DNA from: Saccharina japonica
Lineage: Eukaryota > Sar > Phaeophyceae > Laminariales > Laminariaceae
DNA: 64,000 nucleotides
NCBI GenBank assembly: GCA_008828725.1
Contig: MEHQ01001740.1
Span: 186,001-250,000 of the forward strand
Direction of reading: 5' to 3'
Made by a program: the position numbers and the translations under genes. The notes beneath the pieces are model-generated. The model saw only the letters and a program-made list of their open reading frames with translations, ran no database searches and was not told the DNA's origin. Position 1 is the first letter of the stretch, and each line of letters opens with the position of its first letter. Shown here in pieces: positions 1-12,560 of the stretch.

Positions 1-798
1 GTGTGTAGTATATTCAGCATTGTAAGCGTGTATGCATGATACGCACTCAGAAGGGAGCAATGAAAACCTAACGAACAAACTTACAAATATGTACCCGTGG
101 GGAAAAAACTGTGTACCCAAGTGCAATGCTATACACGAGACTGTATATATGACATAAACCATAGTTAGGTTACTCTAGAGCCAAAGCATGTAGTCAATAA
201 ACTGTAGACAAGAGTCAGTTACACAGACGAATGTGCGTCACGTATAGTATGAGCTTGTACGATTCGTACTCGTATGAACAGGACAACGCAAAGTCAACAA
301 AATAAATCGAAACCTTCCCCAGAAAAGTAAAGTAAGAAATGCAGTAAGCATAACCTAACTCGCGTATCTGAAGGCTCCTCTTCCTCCTGGTTAATTCCTT
401 CGTTGTTGTTACCTATGGCGACCTTCATCATTCTGTTGTTATGTACAACCTGTACTCGTACGAAGAAGAAGAGCAGAACAAGGTTGCGTGGATAAATTGC
501 TGTGAAGCGCTGCTGCTGGTGGTAATGATAGTCCATGTAGACCTGATGATGATTAAGAGTATGAGTTGGCTCGGCGCAAAGTGCTGTCAGGATACCGTAA
601 TATCCTTTCAGCCCGTGGTGCAAGGATATTTCCAAGCGTTTGTGCTCAATGTCTTCGCGGCGCAACAAGCGTTTTGCCGCCCCCAGAAATGTAAAGCAAC
701 AAAGCTAACGTGGGACTCCCATTACGACGAATTTGAATCAAGATGCCAAGAGTGGCACGCGGGCTCAGTTAACACTTCGATCAAAAGCTCACTGGTAA
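1..798. other. Anonymous sequence, no gene recognised
   Basis: I see no conserved motif, repeat family or splice-flanked coding stretch here. Short open frames occur on both strands, with no codon bias towards either. Confidence 0.4.
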
Positions 799-924
799 TT
801 AGCTAGTCCATAGTGCGTTGCAGAAGCTGGTAGCCAGAAGCTTGATGAAGGCGTTGGCGAAGGTGTGGTCGATCTTGCCTCTGGTGAGGAAGTGGACGGT
901 GATGGTGTCGTCTCGGACCCTGCG
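799..924 (-). pseudogene. Exon-like coding scrap, terminal exon candidate
   Basis: On the minus strand a stretch of 41 codons ends in TAA and is preceded by an acceptor-like CCTTCAG. Codons end mostly in C or G, unlike the AT-rich surroundings, as expected of a real exon. The peptide contains DDTITVHFLTRGKIDHTFAN and then AFIKLLATSF. I do not recognise the family. A second scrap lies upstream on the same strand (1115-1207), so the two may be exons of one gene or remains of a dead one. No complete gene can be built from what is visible. A reverse-strand shadow cannot be excluded, but the codon pattern favours coding. Confidence 0.35.
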
Positions 925-1114
925 CTGAAGGCATGAAAAATAAACTATGATTTATGGCTCGTTACTTCTCAGACCAACTTGAACTTATTTAGAAAAGCCA
1001 GCAACGCAAGACACAAGATGAGACGTCAAACATATCGAGCTTGCGGGCGACACAAGCAGCTGACCGGCGGAATCGAAGAAGCCATCCAGACTAACTCGGT
1101 GTTTCCGTCGGAAA

Positions 1115-1207
1115 TTATTCCCGCTCTTCTTTGGCGACGAGGATAATGTGGTCGCTGGCTTTGAGAGCGAATACTCTTATGTGGAAAGTGGCGAGCTCTT
1201 TCCGCAT
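1115..1207 (-). pseudogene. Exon-like coding scrap
   Basis: The minus-strand frame begins MRKELATFHIRVFALKASDH and continues IILVAKEERE before a stop. The alternating hydrophobic pattern suggests beta strands. The frame one base over continues with plausible residues (HRVSLDGFFDSAGQLLV), so a frameshift or a splice donor may lie at the end. Family not recognised. It lies in the same orientation as the scrap at 799-924. Confidence 0.25.
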
Positions 1208-2199
1208 GATGACGTGAGGTACGAGCGGGTAGCAGTACAACAGCACTACAATACGATACACAAACAAAACAAACTACCACACGTCATTTCACTACCGTGC
1301 ACCAAGGCAGTCGTCCTCTTTACAAGAATGGTGGGAATGAGGAGCGTGACAGATGGTCCTTAGTAGTCAAGCTCCTAACGGAATTAACCCCTTCGGGACC
1401 CCTCGATAGCGACCAACTCAAAGATGTATTTGGTGTTATCGACGGTCTACGAGCATAGTGGGCGTCCAGCAGTATGAGTAGGATCATGTCGCGCCCGTGC
1501 CGTACGACTCCTGGTATTCAATGGTCGAAGGAGTTTCGCCGGAAACCGAGAGCATTACGTTAAGGATGTACTGTATCGCGATCGGACGTTTGGTATCGCC
1601 CAGGTGGACACGACAAGGCACCACCTGTGCCTAGAGAACCTGCCCCGCCGCAATGATGCAAAGCATGGGACTGCTGGTCATGCTTTTTCCATGTAAGTGG
1701 GGTCCGCTGTCTGTTGAAACTGTGACAAGGTAAGACAATACCGCACAACTACTGCATGCCCGCCAATATATATGACTGAGGACATATCAAGTAGAGCAAA
1801 GGAAATACATTCAGCAACAATAAACCTACATTAGACAAGGCTGGATCCGGGGGCACTGACCAGGGCGGTAAAAGGCATCAAGTGCGGTCTCCCAGCTGCT
1901 TGATCGGTTCAGGCCTGGAGAATCAGGGTTTCTCACACTCCGTAGCAACGTAGCGCGGGGAAGCTATCTTCGAAGGGGATAACCCTCACCTGCGGAACGG
2001 TGGCGTCGTGTTGCCGATACAGCAACCGGAAGACAGCCAGGATCTGACCTCATAAAGACTGGAGTGTGGCACAGAAAGCGGGACTTCATCACCCGCGGTT
2101 GGCACTGCACCTTCGCTTGGGACCATCGAAACTTCACCGACTGGGAGCGATCAAACGTTAAAGCCTGGAGCCGCAGGGAGATCTCCGCCTGCGTCGCTG
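1208..2199. other. No gene or repeat recognised
   Basis: Open frames here are short and occur on both strands without bias. I find no conserved motif. Confidence 0.35.
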
Positions 2200-2410
2200 G
2201 AGCAAAGTCGCCTGGAATCGACGCAGCATCATCGCCTGAGATCATTGCCGTCATTGTCGGGGATCACCAAAGCACCTGAATATCAGGAGGTCGTTGGAGC
2301 GCCATCGTTTGGGGTTTCCGGAAAATCGTCGCATGAGGTTGCCGGAGCACCACTGCTTGGGGCTGCCGGAGAATCATCGCCTAGGGATATCCGAGATTTC
2401 ACACCTGACG
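2200..2410. repeat. Degenerate tandem array, ~45-bp period
   Basis: On the minus strand the pattern GAYGATG...CTCCGGCAACCCC recurs about every 40-46 bases with many mismatches. Related modules form the array at 18240-18740, where the same wording (GATGATG, TCCAGCAGCCC) appears. It may once have encoded a D/P/T-rich disordered protein, but stops interrupt every frame. Confidence 0.4.
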
Positions 2411-5371
2411 TCGACCGGTTGACACCGCCTACTTCACTTGGGGTCGCATCGGTTGTTCGTCAACTGCGCATAACTCGCGCCTTCAGAAGAGTCGAGCCCA
2501 ACACCGAGACTGACGGCAGCAGGGGGTTGACATGTGCATGCTCGTTGGACGGCAACCGGGGGAAAACACCGTGGAAGGACCTCTGGACTTCGCACACAGT
2601 GGTCGATAGTGATTGCTGGCACCCACCGCCTTCGTGTACACCCTCAAGCTAGTATTTGATACCATCTTCTCCTTCGACTGAGGGTCCACCATATCGAGGT
2701 CAGGACGCAGATACTGATTGCACGATCAACACTAGAGACGGAGCTGATTTTTGTGATCGACTGTGGGGGAAACCGAGTTGTCAATACTTAAAACTCATGA
2801 CAGATATGTTCCTCAAAGCCTTACCTAAGGAAAATGAAAATTGGTGAGGTCGGTCTCATTCTTGGCATGGCCACCACACGAGGCTACGACACGGGGCATT
2901 GGCCATCACTCAGAAGAGCAACGCCAACGGCATACTGCAGAGCTTCTGAATGTTGAACTGCAATCGCTTGCACACGACGGGATACGGGTCGTATTTATCG
3001 AGCGTTACGCCTCGATAGCTTTGTGTCTCCAGAGCTTCAGCCTCGATGGCGGGAGAACCCGCCTTGTGGATGACTACAACCGGGAAATATTCATACAAGG
3101 TATACAAAGGGTGAGGCATCTCTAAAATAGGAGTCGAAATATTTTAAGTTGTGCAATTACTAGCAGTGTCCCGTTGTTGCGTTTTTGCGGGCGGAAGGAT
3201 ATTGGGAGACCGTTTGGTCCCATGATCAACGTTATTACTGACCCCGTCTGTTTTTGATCGATTGATTGAGCATAATACGGTTTGCGTTTGTTCTAAGGCT
3301 TGTAGGTTAGTTAGTAGGCTAACGTGCATGTAACATGCATAATTGACGTACAGCAACAGAGCATATTGTTTTCAAAAACACTTGTTATGAACTGAGCCCT
3401 GGACACGGCGGAGCGCTTTGGCTTGCGTACGCAAATCATGTCCATGCAACAACTCTCGTGGTTGTACATATTTTGGAGATTGCGTCGGGTTGCAGTCAGT
3501 ATGTGACTAGATTACTCGAGAAAATTGAGCAGACTAAATGGTTATGTTGGGAAGAAAACTTGATGACGCCACCCCCATCGAGGAGTTGTCTTGATGCCAC
3601 GTACTTACTACAGCAGCCTAACGAGTCGTTGATCGGTAACATAGCCGCCTTTAGCCTGTGCGCCGTAGAATGAATCACTATTGAAGCACGAAAACGACAG
3701 ACAGCGATATGCGGTATCGTACTATAATAGTTGGTATAATCGTGGGCTTTCCGTTCGCTATGGCAAGTAATATGTCTGGGTACCCGTTACAATGATAATA
3801 TTGGTCGGTAGTCGGGGAATTGACAGCACCGCGGAGTAGGTAACTTGATCGACCTGCACGAGCAAGCATCAAAAGGTTATTATTGTCAGTCGGCCAGTGC
3901 AACAACCCGGCAATGTACATCTAGCCGTGCAGCGTGCATCTTGCCGAGAGCGGACAGACGATGGCAGACCCATCCTGCCACTCTCGCCTGCGTTCTCTTT
4001 CCTGGCCCCAGGGTTGCCTTTTTCAACATCAACACATAACGTTGATTTCGAGCTGCAGCTCGCATCCAGACGCGAGCGACATCAACCCAACAGATTTCCT
4101 TCCGACTTTAATCACTAGTTGGCCACAACGTTTACGTCGTCAAGATTGGGCTGCCTTTGACTCTAATTCCAAGTCGCCTGTTCCCGAACGAGCCGTGGCT
4201 GCAGCTCTACGAAGTTTAGCATTTGTAAGGTTGCGTTGGGATCTCATAATGTGTGGTGCTAGCGGTCATCCAGGAACCAAGACGTTATAAAACCGGTGAA
4301 GACCCACCTCTGATGTAATTGCCAATCCGATTTTGAATCATAGTTCGAGGACGAGGCCGAGCTGCGTAGTTAGCATGACGTAGCGCACCTTCTCCACGTG
4401 CGGGGCTGTCTCGGCTGATTGGCACGAGCTGAAAGGCACCCGTTGCTTCGTGAATTTATGCAATTAAGTATGCTGACGAACTAAGCGACTATCATCCTCC
4501 AAACTTGATATCGGAGTTTGTTCTACTGTCTTTGTGTGTAGTCTCGAAATAACGGGGCATTACTAAGCAGATCGTTTTGATCGCACTTCGGATGACGACT
4601 TCGCGAGCTGTCTGCACGTTGTCGCCTTTCATTCGCGTGAGCCAGGTGACCTCGCCATGGAAGAAGTGTTTGGTTCGCCGGCTTGTCCTGCTTCTCCCCC
4701 AACTAATGCGGTCTGCATATATGCCACGGTATTGTCGGGTGTCAGCATGGTGATAAGTTGCAGCTTTGGTTTCTCGACTGGGTCCGAATATTAGGATCAC
4801 GTTTTCCATTTGGCAATGGGCAGCATAAACTCAGAGCAATTTATTCTTGGAAACATTGAAACTTGATGACTCGCCTGTATTTACGTGGTTCGTTCGCGGA
4901 AGATCCTGCGCCGCTCATCAATCATGTTCGCTTTTAAAGCTATTTTATCCGATATGTTAGAAGGCCTTCACGAACGTCTCGCTTGACATAACCTTGTTAG
5001 CGTTGCTCTCATACTGTCGGTTTTGGTTCACCTCGTTTTACCATCATAGATAGCCCTCGGGGCCATGGGTGATGCAAACATTTCACTGTAGAAACGCAGC
5101 AAGCCTAGCACGTGTTAGGGGCGATTATCCATAGCAGTTGCATCCATAAAATATTATTTTTGGGTACATCCACAAAAAGAGAGGGTGGTCGGCACTATCG
5201 GGGCCACACTGAATCTATCACAAGATGCCGCCTCGAATCGCTGCAACCGGAATGAGGGAGGTGATTGAGCTTGGAGGATGTAACACCGATTGATTTATGT
5301 GGCAACATAAGTCCCCTACCCGCTCAACGGCCGCCGACGGGCAAATCAACGAGTTTCGTCTCGAATACATA
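2411..5371. other. Anonymous sequence, no recognised gene
   Basis: The longest frames are a 118-codon plus-strand frame at 3934-4290 and a 105-codon minus-strand frame at 4492-4809 starting MENVILIFGPSRETKAATYH. Neither resembles a family I know, neither has supporting splice signals, and opposite-strand frames of similar length exist. I treat them as unproven. Confidence 0.35.
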
Positions 5372-8048
5372 TAAAAAAATACTGACTACTGTAGTGCGCT
5401 TCCAGCGTCGCAGAGCGGGCAGCATGGTGTGAAATTGAGAGAGTGGTATGGGATAGAGAAGGAACCGAAGGAATGATTGGTATAGCAGTTGAATATTCAA
5501 AGCACATAAGCCACAACAATATATCCACATGAACGCCTTTTTTTCATGGGCAAACCGTAGCGAGGGCCGAAAGAGCGCTACTTGTAATGATGACCAATCG
5601 AAATGAAGGCTTAGAATACGCAGACAGCAACGGCGTTTGTGCAGAATCGGTTGCTTCGGGATTTTTCCATCGTCACATGATCACTAAAAGTAACAGGAAT
5701 ACACATCACCCGGCAGCGGCACAACATCAGAGCTGCTGTACTTGGAGCTCACGGAAAAGGTCAGGGTTGACCCGCCACTAAGTATTTTTCACAACATGCC
5801 CGGTATTGCACTTTGTAATAACGTTTTATTCGTTTAAAGGACCCCTCCCCAGCTCCAACGGTAGTGCTACCTGAGCTGGTGGGTACCCAGGATCATCGTC
5901 CTCGATCACCCACGCTTCATTCGTACAACAAATCTCAAAAACTCCAATCACAAACAAGGACATCACGTAGCCACTATTCTGTGGCCAACCATGACAACCC
6001 TACTCCAAAATACGAAACAGCACTTATTATGCACAGCCAACTAATGCAACGACAAATACCTGAAAACTCCCATGTTATGAAACTGAGTCAAGGTCCCCCT
6101 CTATACGGCAGCCGTTTATCTATTGTACATGTAAACTGCTCGTGTAACTCAATCCTACCAAGAAACCTGCCGCCCACACAGAGCTTTTTAAATACCTCTA
6201 GAGCTCCTTAGTATAAATGAAAACACACATCACAGTAGGTGTAGGGTCCACCCCATCCGCAGCCAGTGGGATGCTACGGCGTACCCCCCTCCCCCCCCCG
6301 AGACTATACCCAAACACCGGACGGTCGCAAATAAACAACGATGAAACTCAACTATTCATCTACAAGAAAGGCCTGAGAGTTCAACACCATCACGCAAACG
6401 CTTATTTCTCAACCAAACATCACAGTAGTAATATAATCAAATAAAGGGTATCTACCTAGAAGAGCGCGCACGAGGCACACGCGCATCGTGGGATATTCGT
6501 TGGTGTGCAGTTATGTCGACGTCAACATAGGCGACACCTTACTCCTCCCACACTCTCAAAACTCCTGGACTGGTAGCTAGCAATTTCGCGCGAACTTCAG
6601 AGTCAGATCAACCAAGCTTGCTTGCCATTCGCAGCAATCTGGTACAAAATGTTCCCAACCATGACCCCATGCGGGTTATCACATTGTGCATGCTTACATA
6701 AAGGGGACGGGTGGTAGGTCGTACTGGAGCCAGGTGCTCATAGACGATCAACACGACTTCTACCCTATCATAAAGCCAAATTCTGCACCTTCGGCATTAT
6801 CGACAACACGGCAAATCACACAAAACAACGCCGACGACAAACGGAGCAGAACACGGACGGATACCACCGCAAAAACAAAACACTGCGAGATCTATGCAGG
6901 GGTCTCCGTATGTCACAAAAAACACGTTTGAACAGAGGCATCGAAACAGGGAGACAATCTCGACCTACAGCAGTGTCTGCGACAGTTCTCAACTGCAAAC
7001 ACACTGAAGCGGTCAAGTCACCATATACTCGGATCGACTACTACTGTATGGTCAACCGCTATGCTGATGTCGCTTCTGCTGTTCATATGAACAGTATGCT
7101 GTTCTACCCGCGACGTATAGGGCAAAGACAAAGCCAAGCTAGATCTTACGGGCGGATCAAGTGACTCGACATAACACCATTATGCAAGCAGACTGCTAGG
7201 TGCCATGCCACAGCTTGTACCACTGCTGTTGTACTGCGCTCTATCAGTACCGCTACGGCACAATAGATGCGCGCGACACACGCCAGGTCACACCGCGAGA
7301 AAAAGCGAAAGTGTGCCCAGCGAGCGGTCGACCGTCGCATCTGGGGTAGGGCTCCAGCGAAGGGTAACCTCACGCGCGTCTTGTAAAACCTGGCGGTTGG
7401 CGCGGAGCAACAATAGGCGGCAAAGAAAAATTGCGACAAATGAGTGGTGATGGCGGAAAACTGATATGTTGCAAAGCTCGATCCGTGAGTTGTTGTGTAC
7501 AAAGCTGCAAACGATATTACGAGCTGCTGCTCTGCGCATTTGCAACCTTACCTAGAACCGTAACATAAGCAAGGTGGCAGATCGATAATGACTGCCAGTA
7601 CGAGACACTTCCGTTGTACTAAGATTCAAAGTCTCAGGTCTATCCTTGATAAATTGTTGGAACTAAAAACAAGTACGACATGGCACGTTACGTGGCTTAG
7701 CTGTTTATGACAGAGAAACAGACTTCCCCCTATCTACTTATTGCGTGGACGGCAGCATTGCAAACATGTTACCGTACATCGGTACACAGCGCGAAAGCCA
7801 GAAACCACGCACCGGCAACAACAGGAGACACGGAAACACTACTAATCGGCCTGTACTCAAGTGGTACTGAATGTACAGTGCGACTATTCAAACAGTGTCA
7901 TACAAGCGAGACGTGAGCAGAGCATCACAAAAGTACTTGTATAGTCGATACGCCACATGGGAACCACCAACATGCGCAGGCAGTAGTCGGCTAGACACCA
8001 AACAAGCATCATTACGATAGATGTTACAATACGCGCATACGTCTACAA

Positions 8049-8065
8049 GCGCACCCCCCCCCCCC
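8049..8065. repeat. Poly-C tract
   Basis: A near-continuous run of C sits in the duplicated block. Copy 2 has a shorter, interrupted version near 34.80 kb. Confidence 0.8.
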
Positions 8066-8276
8066 CGCAAAGCAAGGGGAGTTCACGACCCCTGACCAGG
8101 GCCATCATTGCAAGAGACATGACCCCTACGAGTGCATTCATTGAATACTGTTCTTACTAACTACAGTAGTATTGGTTGACTCCATCACACCTGGGAAACG
8201 TGATTATATATCAACTGTATGCCACCCATCACGCAAACTCACCTCTATAACACTCGAAGCCTTGCGCTGCACCGGC

Positions 8277-8925
8277 TTACAAAGCCACCTTTGTCGTCTT
8301 CGTGTCTCCAAACATCGTCTTCGTCTTCACCACCTGCTCGCCGTAGAAGGGACCGTCCGAAGCGGTGAAGAAGTTGTCCTGGGTCATCTTGGCCTTCTTA
8401 GCCGTCCACCCACAACTCCGTCACGGGCGACTTGGTCTCGCGGGCCTGAATTTTCCAGTACCACTGGTTGCTCCCTTCAAATATGAAGGAAGGGTTGCCA
8501 CCGGAGGGACATTCCACGAACTTCCACTCGATGTCCCAACGCCCGTCACCGCTCTTCGCGAAGTCGAGGTCACCCTTGGCGCACTCCGCGCAGCTGTCGC
8601 TGACGAATCCCTTGAACTTCCCCTTGATGGGGTTCTTCCCTGCCCCCTTCCCAGTGCCGGTGCCCTCGATGCAGGCCCCGCATATGGTCGAGTCGTCGTA
8701 CATGTCGTAAAGAGACACGGCCATGGGAATCATCCCGTTGTACATGGAGGGGATGGGGTGCTCGATGGCGCAGTTGCCTTCGCCGGGCGAGACGTCGCCG
8801 TAGTAGGTGCCGTCCCCCTTGAACTTGCTGCCGAACGGGTAAGGCGCTGCCGACGCAGGGGCAAGAAGCAGCGACGCACTGGCGACAGCGGCAAGAACCC
8901 GGGCGTTGTTCATGATCTGGACCAT
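8277..8925 (-). pseudogene. Expansin-like protein, copy 1, C-terminally truncated
   Basis: The frame starts at ATG 8925 (MVQIMNN) and encodes a signal peptide of about 26 residues ending in ASA, then the complete double-psi beta-barrel half with CAIEHP, CGAC, SDSCAECAKGDLDF and VECP. It stops after residue 175 (LWVDG) at 8398 because one extra T turns the Lys codon seen in copy 2 into TAA. The remaining 40 residues are still readable one frame over, down to the old stop near 8277, with few other changes, so the break looks recent. The lost part is most of the C-terminal CBM63-like beta-sandwich. A truncated secreted barrel could still be made, so calling it fully dead is an inference. Confidence 0.85.
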
Positions 8926-9212
8926 CTTCGTCTGGTGACTTCTGCTGCTGCAGATGGCTGAGAGGTGGTGTAGAGGGTTGTTGGTTGGTGTTGTGTGCTG
9001 GCGGGGAGTGAAGGTCGGGTCGGGTGTGGCTGTGAGGTTGTGTGGTGGGTATTCTTGTGAGAGGGGGGTTAGGTGTGAGAGAGGTATATGGGCGTTGGCT
9101 GCAGTATACGGGTTGCCCGCTTTGTGAGAGCAACAACATTCACCAGGTATTCCAGTAGGTACTCGTACTCGTATCATATGTCTGTTGGGTTCAAAATTGG
9201 ACTGTTCAGAAC

Positions 9213-9850
9213 GAATACCTGGTACTCTGGATGTCAGCCCCCCCTGGAGCATATGTATGTAGCCCCGTTGGTTACTTATTTTGGCTCTTTGTACCGGTAC
9301 GTATAGCTTTACAGTCACAGTGACAGAGTTCCAGAGTCTATATACTTAAGTATATATACTACTGCTGCTGTACGAGCAGACATCCCGTTACATATCATAT
9401 ATACGAAAACCGGGTGTGTAGTATAGGTATTAACACGAACTTCAAGTAGATCGAGCGATTACGACGGTTGGAAGCCTCTTCTTGTTCAGATCTGACCGTT
9501 GAGAACACAAAAAAGCGGGCAACCTTTTTGGACTGATATTTTAATATTTTAACAAATCCGTTCGAGCTTCTTGATGAGAGACGATGGCCACGAAATAATA
9601 TATGAATAGCTTTTGAGCTACTACATATACCTGGTACCTGGTAAATCGCATCCTATCGTATAATATTCAGCGTCGTCACTGCCTTTTGCCGCGAAATTGA
9701 TATTTTCCTTAATATACTACTCCTCCTGAACCATGAATACCATAATGACACTTTGTAGTACCGTGACAAACGGGTTTTATTCCGGATGGACGTAGGGTGG
9801 ACGTAGCGACGCAGCGAGTGGCACAACGGGCAACGGCGACTATTAATAAT
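9213..9850. other. AT-rich spacer, nothing recognised
   Basis: No open frame of note and no repeat with another part of the window, apart from short TATA/TACGTA-like tracts. Confidence 0.4.
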
Positions 9851-10279
9851 AGTGTTGGTAAGCAACTAGACAAACAATTTATTGTTGTTGCTTTTATTAA
9901 GCATGCTTTTTTGTACGCATAATCGAAGCAACAAACAAACCCGTTCTTCTTTGCTTATTGCTTCTTTGCTTATTTTAGCTGTATGGTTTTGAGTATAACA
10001 TACTATTAATAAACGCCGTACAAATTATTTGTATAGGTTTCAGTATGCCCAATAAATATATATATGCACGTGTGTAGTATGTGTTTTAGTGCACAACTAC
10101 ATCGTATGGGTTTTAGTGTTACCATACTAAAATACACTTATACGTTTACATGTGGGTTTTATTATTGTATACTATACGCCATACAAACGAAATAAGCACC
10201 TAACTTGCTTAAGCAAAGCAACCAAACCCCAAGAAAGCAACAAGCAAATCGACTCCTTTTCGGGTTGCTTACCAACACT
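9851..10279. mobile_element. Small TIR element (MITE), ~430 bp
   Basis: The ends are a perfect 16-bp inverted repeat, AGTGTTGGTAAGCAAC at the left and its complement at the right. The interior is AT-rich and non-coding, with smaller internal inverted repeats built on TTGCTTA and ATTAATAA. Flanks read TAAT and TAAC, so a target duplication is suggested but imperfect. Superfamily unknown. The interior resembles part of 30000-30260. Confidence 0.6.
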
Positions 10280-10878
10280 TAACACCAGCGACACGGCGAC
10301 ACTACCCATCTACCCATACGAAGCCTCCTTTCGCGTATTTATGCTGTTATTGATCGTGCAGTAGAATAGGAAAAATACAAAAATGTGTTTATTACGCTAC
10401 CTGGCGCCAGGGTATATATCATGATGCTACACGTAAGTGCGTATGTATGGTGCATCGCACTACAGTAGTACTATGTGTATTGATATGTACTGGTGCACTT
10501 GTTGTTACTTGTGCATATATATTTATTGTGTTTGTATCGCAATCGAATGAGTATCATTCGCGTTGCTAGTCTCCAGTCTTGAAAAAAAAATGCAAGTACT
10601 AGTATCTGTCCGGCGTTTTTTCTGCGGGCTCAGGGGTAGTTCCTCGTTGTGTTCAATGTTGCACAGATGCTCCGAGTACCTTGGAGTAAAGTAAGAAGTA
10701 TATTGGAGATAAAATATCTCAGGTGCTTCGTGTACTCGAAGTATTTCGAGGTTCGATACTCCGGGATACTGCTCGTACTCGGAGTATTTCGGGTATGAAC
10801 ACTCTCGATGTTTCGTGTCCTTGGAGTATGTCGGGTTTTTGGGGCTTCAGTACTGCTCACTCCAAGTACTCTGAGTAT
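10280..10878. repeat. Spacer with short degenerate GGAGTATTTCG repeats
   Basis: From about 10665 to 10870 the words CTCGAAGTATTTCG, CTCGGAGTATTTCG and TTGGAGTATGTCG recur irregularly, making a loose array. No gene is seen. The first half (10280-10620) shows nothing. Confidence 0.45.
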
Positions 10879-11900
10879 TGTTATGGTACTGCTGACATGA
10901 TGTGGAAACGTTTGGTAAATACCTGGTATCAGGTATAAGAATCGTATTGGTAGTACTTGGAAGGCGGTATCTTAGGTGGGAACCAGGGATGGTTCCCGAT
11001 GGCTTTGTGCCATCTCGTCTTCTCAGTCGTTCATCACGCGAAAACGGAATAAACCTGCTCTTCTTCTATCTCTACGCAAACAACACACGTGAGTACCAAC
11101 GAGTACCCGTTCCATAGGCTGACCTGGCTAGGGATACCCTGTCCTCTTATACCTAGCATCACTACACTTGGCGTTGCATATCGGCAGGACTAGTCTAAAA
11201 CGGAGAAAGTTTTTTTACTCGTGCTCGGTTTCTTTTTTGTTAGCCGTTAGCTATTCGTGCTTTCTGAGCGAGAGAGCAGCGTTGCTCCGCTCTCCCGTCA
11301 CCCGTGATGTCGTCTCAAGAACGGGGAGGATCTGCTCCCCTTCGCGGCAGCGCAGACCAGGACCCTGAACCTCAGGGTCCCTTGCTGGGCCGCCGTCTAC
11401 GAAGCGCCGATGAAGGTCAAGCGCCAAGTACATCAGATCAACCTGTGGACTCGAGATTGGACAACGGCGCTCCTGCGACTCCGCCTGGACAACATGCCTC
11501 GAAGCCGCGATCTCCTTGCGGAATGCAAGTCGAGCCCTACACGCCTACGGATCCTTCCACAAGACCGGCCTCTGAGTCTCCTTGCCCACCGGGAAAGCAA
11601 GTCGAGTCCCTCACGCCCTCCAGCGCCTCGCANGTGTCTTGCTCAAAGCCAGGTAGAACTGGAAGTTGGAGGCGCAGTCTGCTCGAATCTGCTTGGCAGG
11701 TTCGTAGAGTCAGAGCGGAGGCGGCCTGGCGCAGCGCGTCAGAGGCAGAGGTCAAATCAGCCGTTTGGCGGAATGGAGGCTCGTTCTTCGTCTTGGGGAG
11801 CCGAGCGTCATCGAGAGGCTTCCAGGCATCCGAGGTCTTAGAGTCCAAGACTCGGGGAGAGGCTTCCCGGAAGCAGGCCGAGCGTCATCGAGAGGCAGTA
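10879..11900 (+). mobile_element. Truncated non-autonomous LTR element (LTR plus internal part)
   Basis: 10879-11166 matches both LTRs of the element at 50688-52094, from TGTTATGGTACTGCTG to the end near ACTACA. It is followed by an internal region homologous to that element, beginning with the primer-site-like TTGGCGTTGC. The second LTR is missing; the sequence passes into CAG-repeat units near 11.9 kb. There is one undetermined base at 11633. Confidence 0.75.
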
Positions 11901-12044
11901 GTCGGAGTACAAAAAATACTCCATACTCCGAGTATACTAAGAGTATCGAGTATACAGCAGTATAGAAACAGCCGTAATAATAAGGCTGCTGCTGCTGCTG
12001 CTGCTGTAAAGTCTATGAGTATATACGGAGAGGCCAAACTCTGA
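11307..12044 (+). CDS. Internal ORF of truncated LTR element, possibly gag-derived
   Basis: From ATG 11307 the protein starts MSSQERGGSAPLRGSADQDP and continues with a module (PQGPLLG...SADEGQAPST) that is conserved in frame in the sister element at 51093-51293, despite many nucleotide differences. That suggests past selection on a short protein encoded just inside the LTR. Beyond about 80 codons the two copies no longer agree, the frame crosses an undetermined base, and it ends in CAG-repeat sequence (run of Ala), so the C-terminal half is not meaningful. No zinc knuckle, protease or polymerase motif is present. Function unknown. Confidence 0.35.
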   Translation: MSSQERGGSAPLRGSADQDPEPQGPLLGRRLRSADEGQAPSTSDQPVDSRLDNGAPATPPGQHASKPRSPCGMQVEPYTPTDPSTRPASESPCPPGKQVESLTPSSASXVSCSKPGRTGSWRRSLLESAWQVRRVRAEAAWRSASEAEVKSAVWRNGGSFFVLGSRASSRGFQASEVLESKTRGEASRKQAERHREAVVGVQKILHTPSILRVSSIQQYRNSRNNKAAAAAAAVKSMSIYGEAKL

Positions 12045-12528
12045 CGACTTGGGCCATCTGATTATCAAATCGAAAACATTCCGGTTAGATTTTGCACAAT
12101 CGGACTGCATAGATAGGACGGTGCTTTCGTTTTTTACATCGAAAAATACAAATCTGAAGCTCGGTATCGAACCGCATAGGAAACGGCCTTTTGAGAATCC
12201 GATTTTCAAATCGAAAAATAGAATGGTCTCAACATTCAAGATGTAATCCCTGCTGCTGCTGCTGCTGTACCGATTTAGAGTAGTTATGGTTGGTTGCTGT
12301 TGCGAAGTATCGAGTATACAGCAGTATAGAAACAGTCGTCAAATAATAAGGCTGTGCTGCTGCTGCTGTTACGTCTATGAGTATACGGAGAGGCCAAAAT
12401 CTGACGACTTGGACCATCTGATTCTCAAATCGAAAGTTTTCCGGTCAGATTTTGCACAATCGGACTGCTTTTGAGAATCCGATTTTCAAATAGAAAGATG
12501 GAATGGTCTCAACATTCAATATCGTATC

Positions 12529-12560
<32 letters not shown>

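Larger units (their letters stand above)
5372..9212. repeat. Segmental duplication, copy 1
   Basis: This ~3.85-kb block matches 30582-35927 in the same orientation throughout: for example CTTCCAGCGTCGCAGAGC at the left, the shared run of C near 6.29 kb, and the expansin-like gene at the right. The length difference is explained by two later insertions in copy 2 (30754-31876 and 34373-34733). This copy has the empty site at both places. Between 5.4 and 8.27 kb I recognise no gene. Open frames shared by both copies are conserved only because the DNA is. Confidence 0.9.

Noticed and set aside
8365-8961. Plus-strand frames of up to 198-310 codons across the expansin-like genes (also 34855-35787)
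   Set aside because: They are antisense shadows of the GC-rich coding sequence; the minus strand carries the signal peptide and conserved domains.
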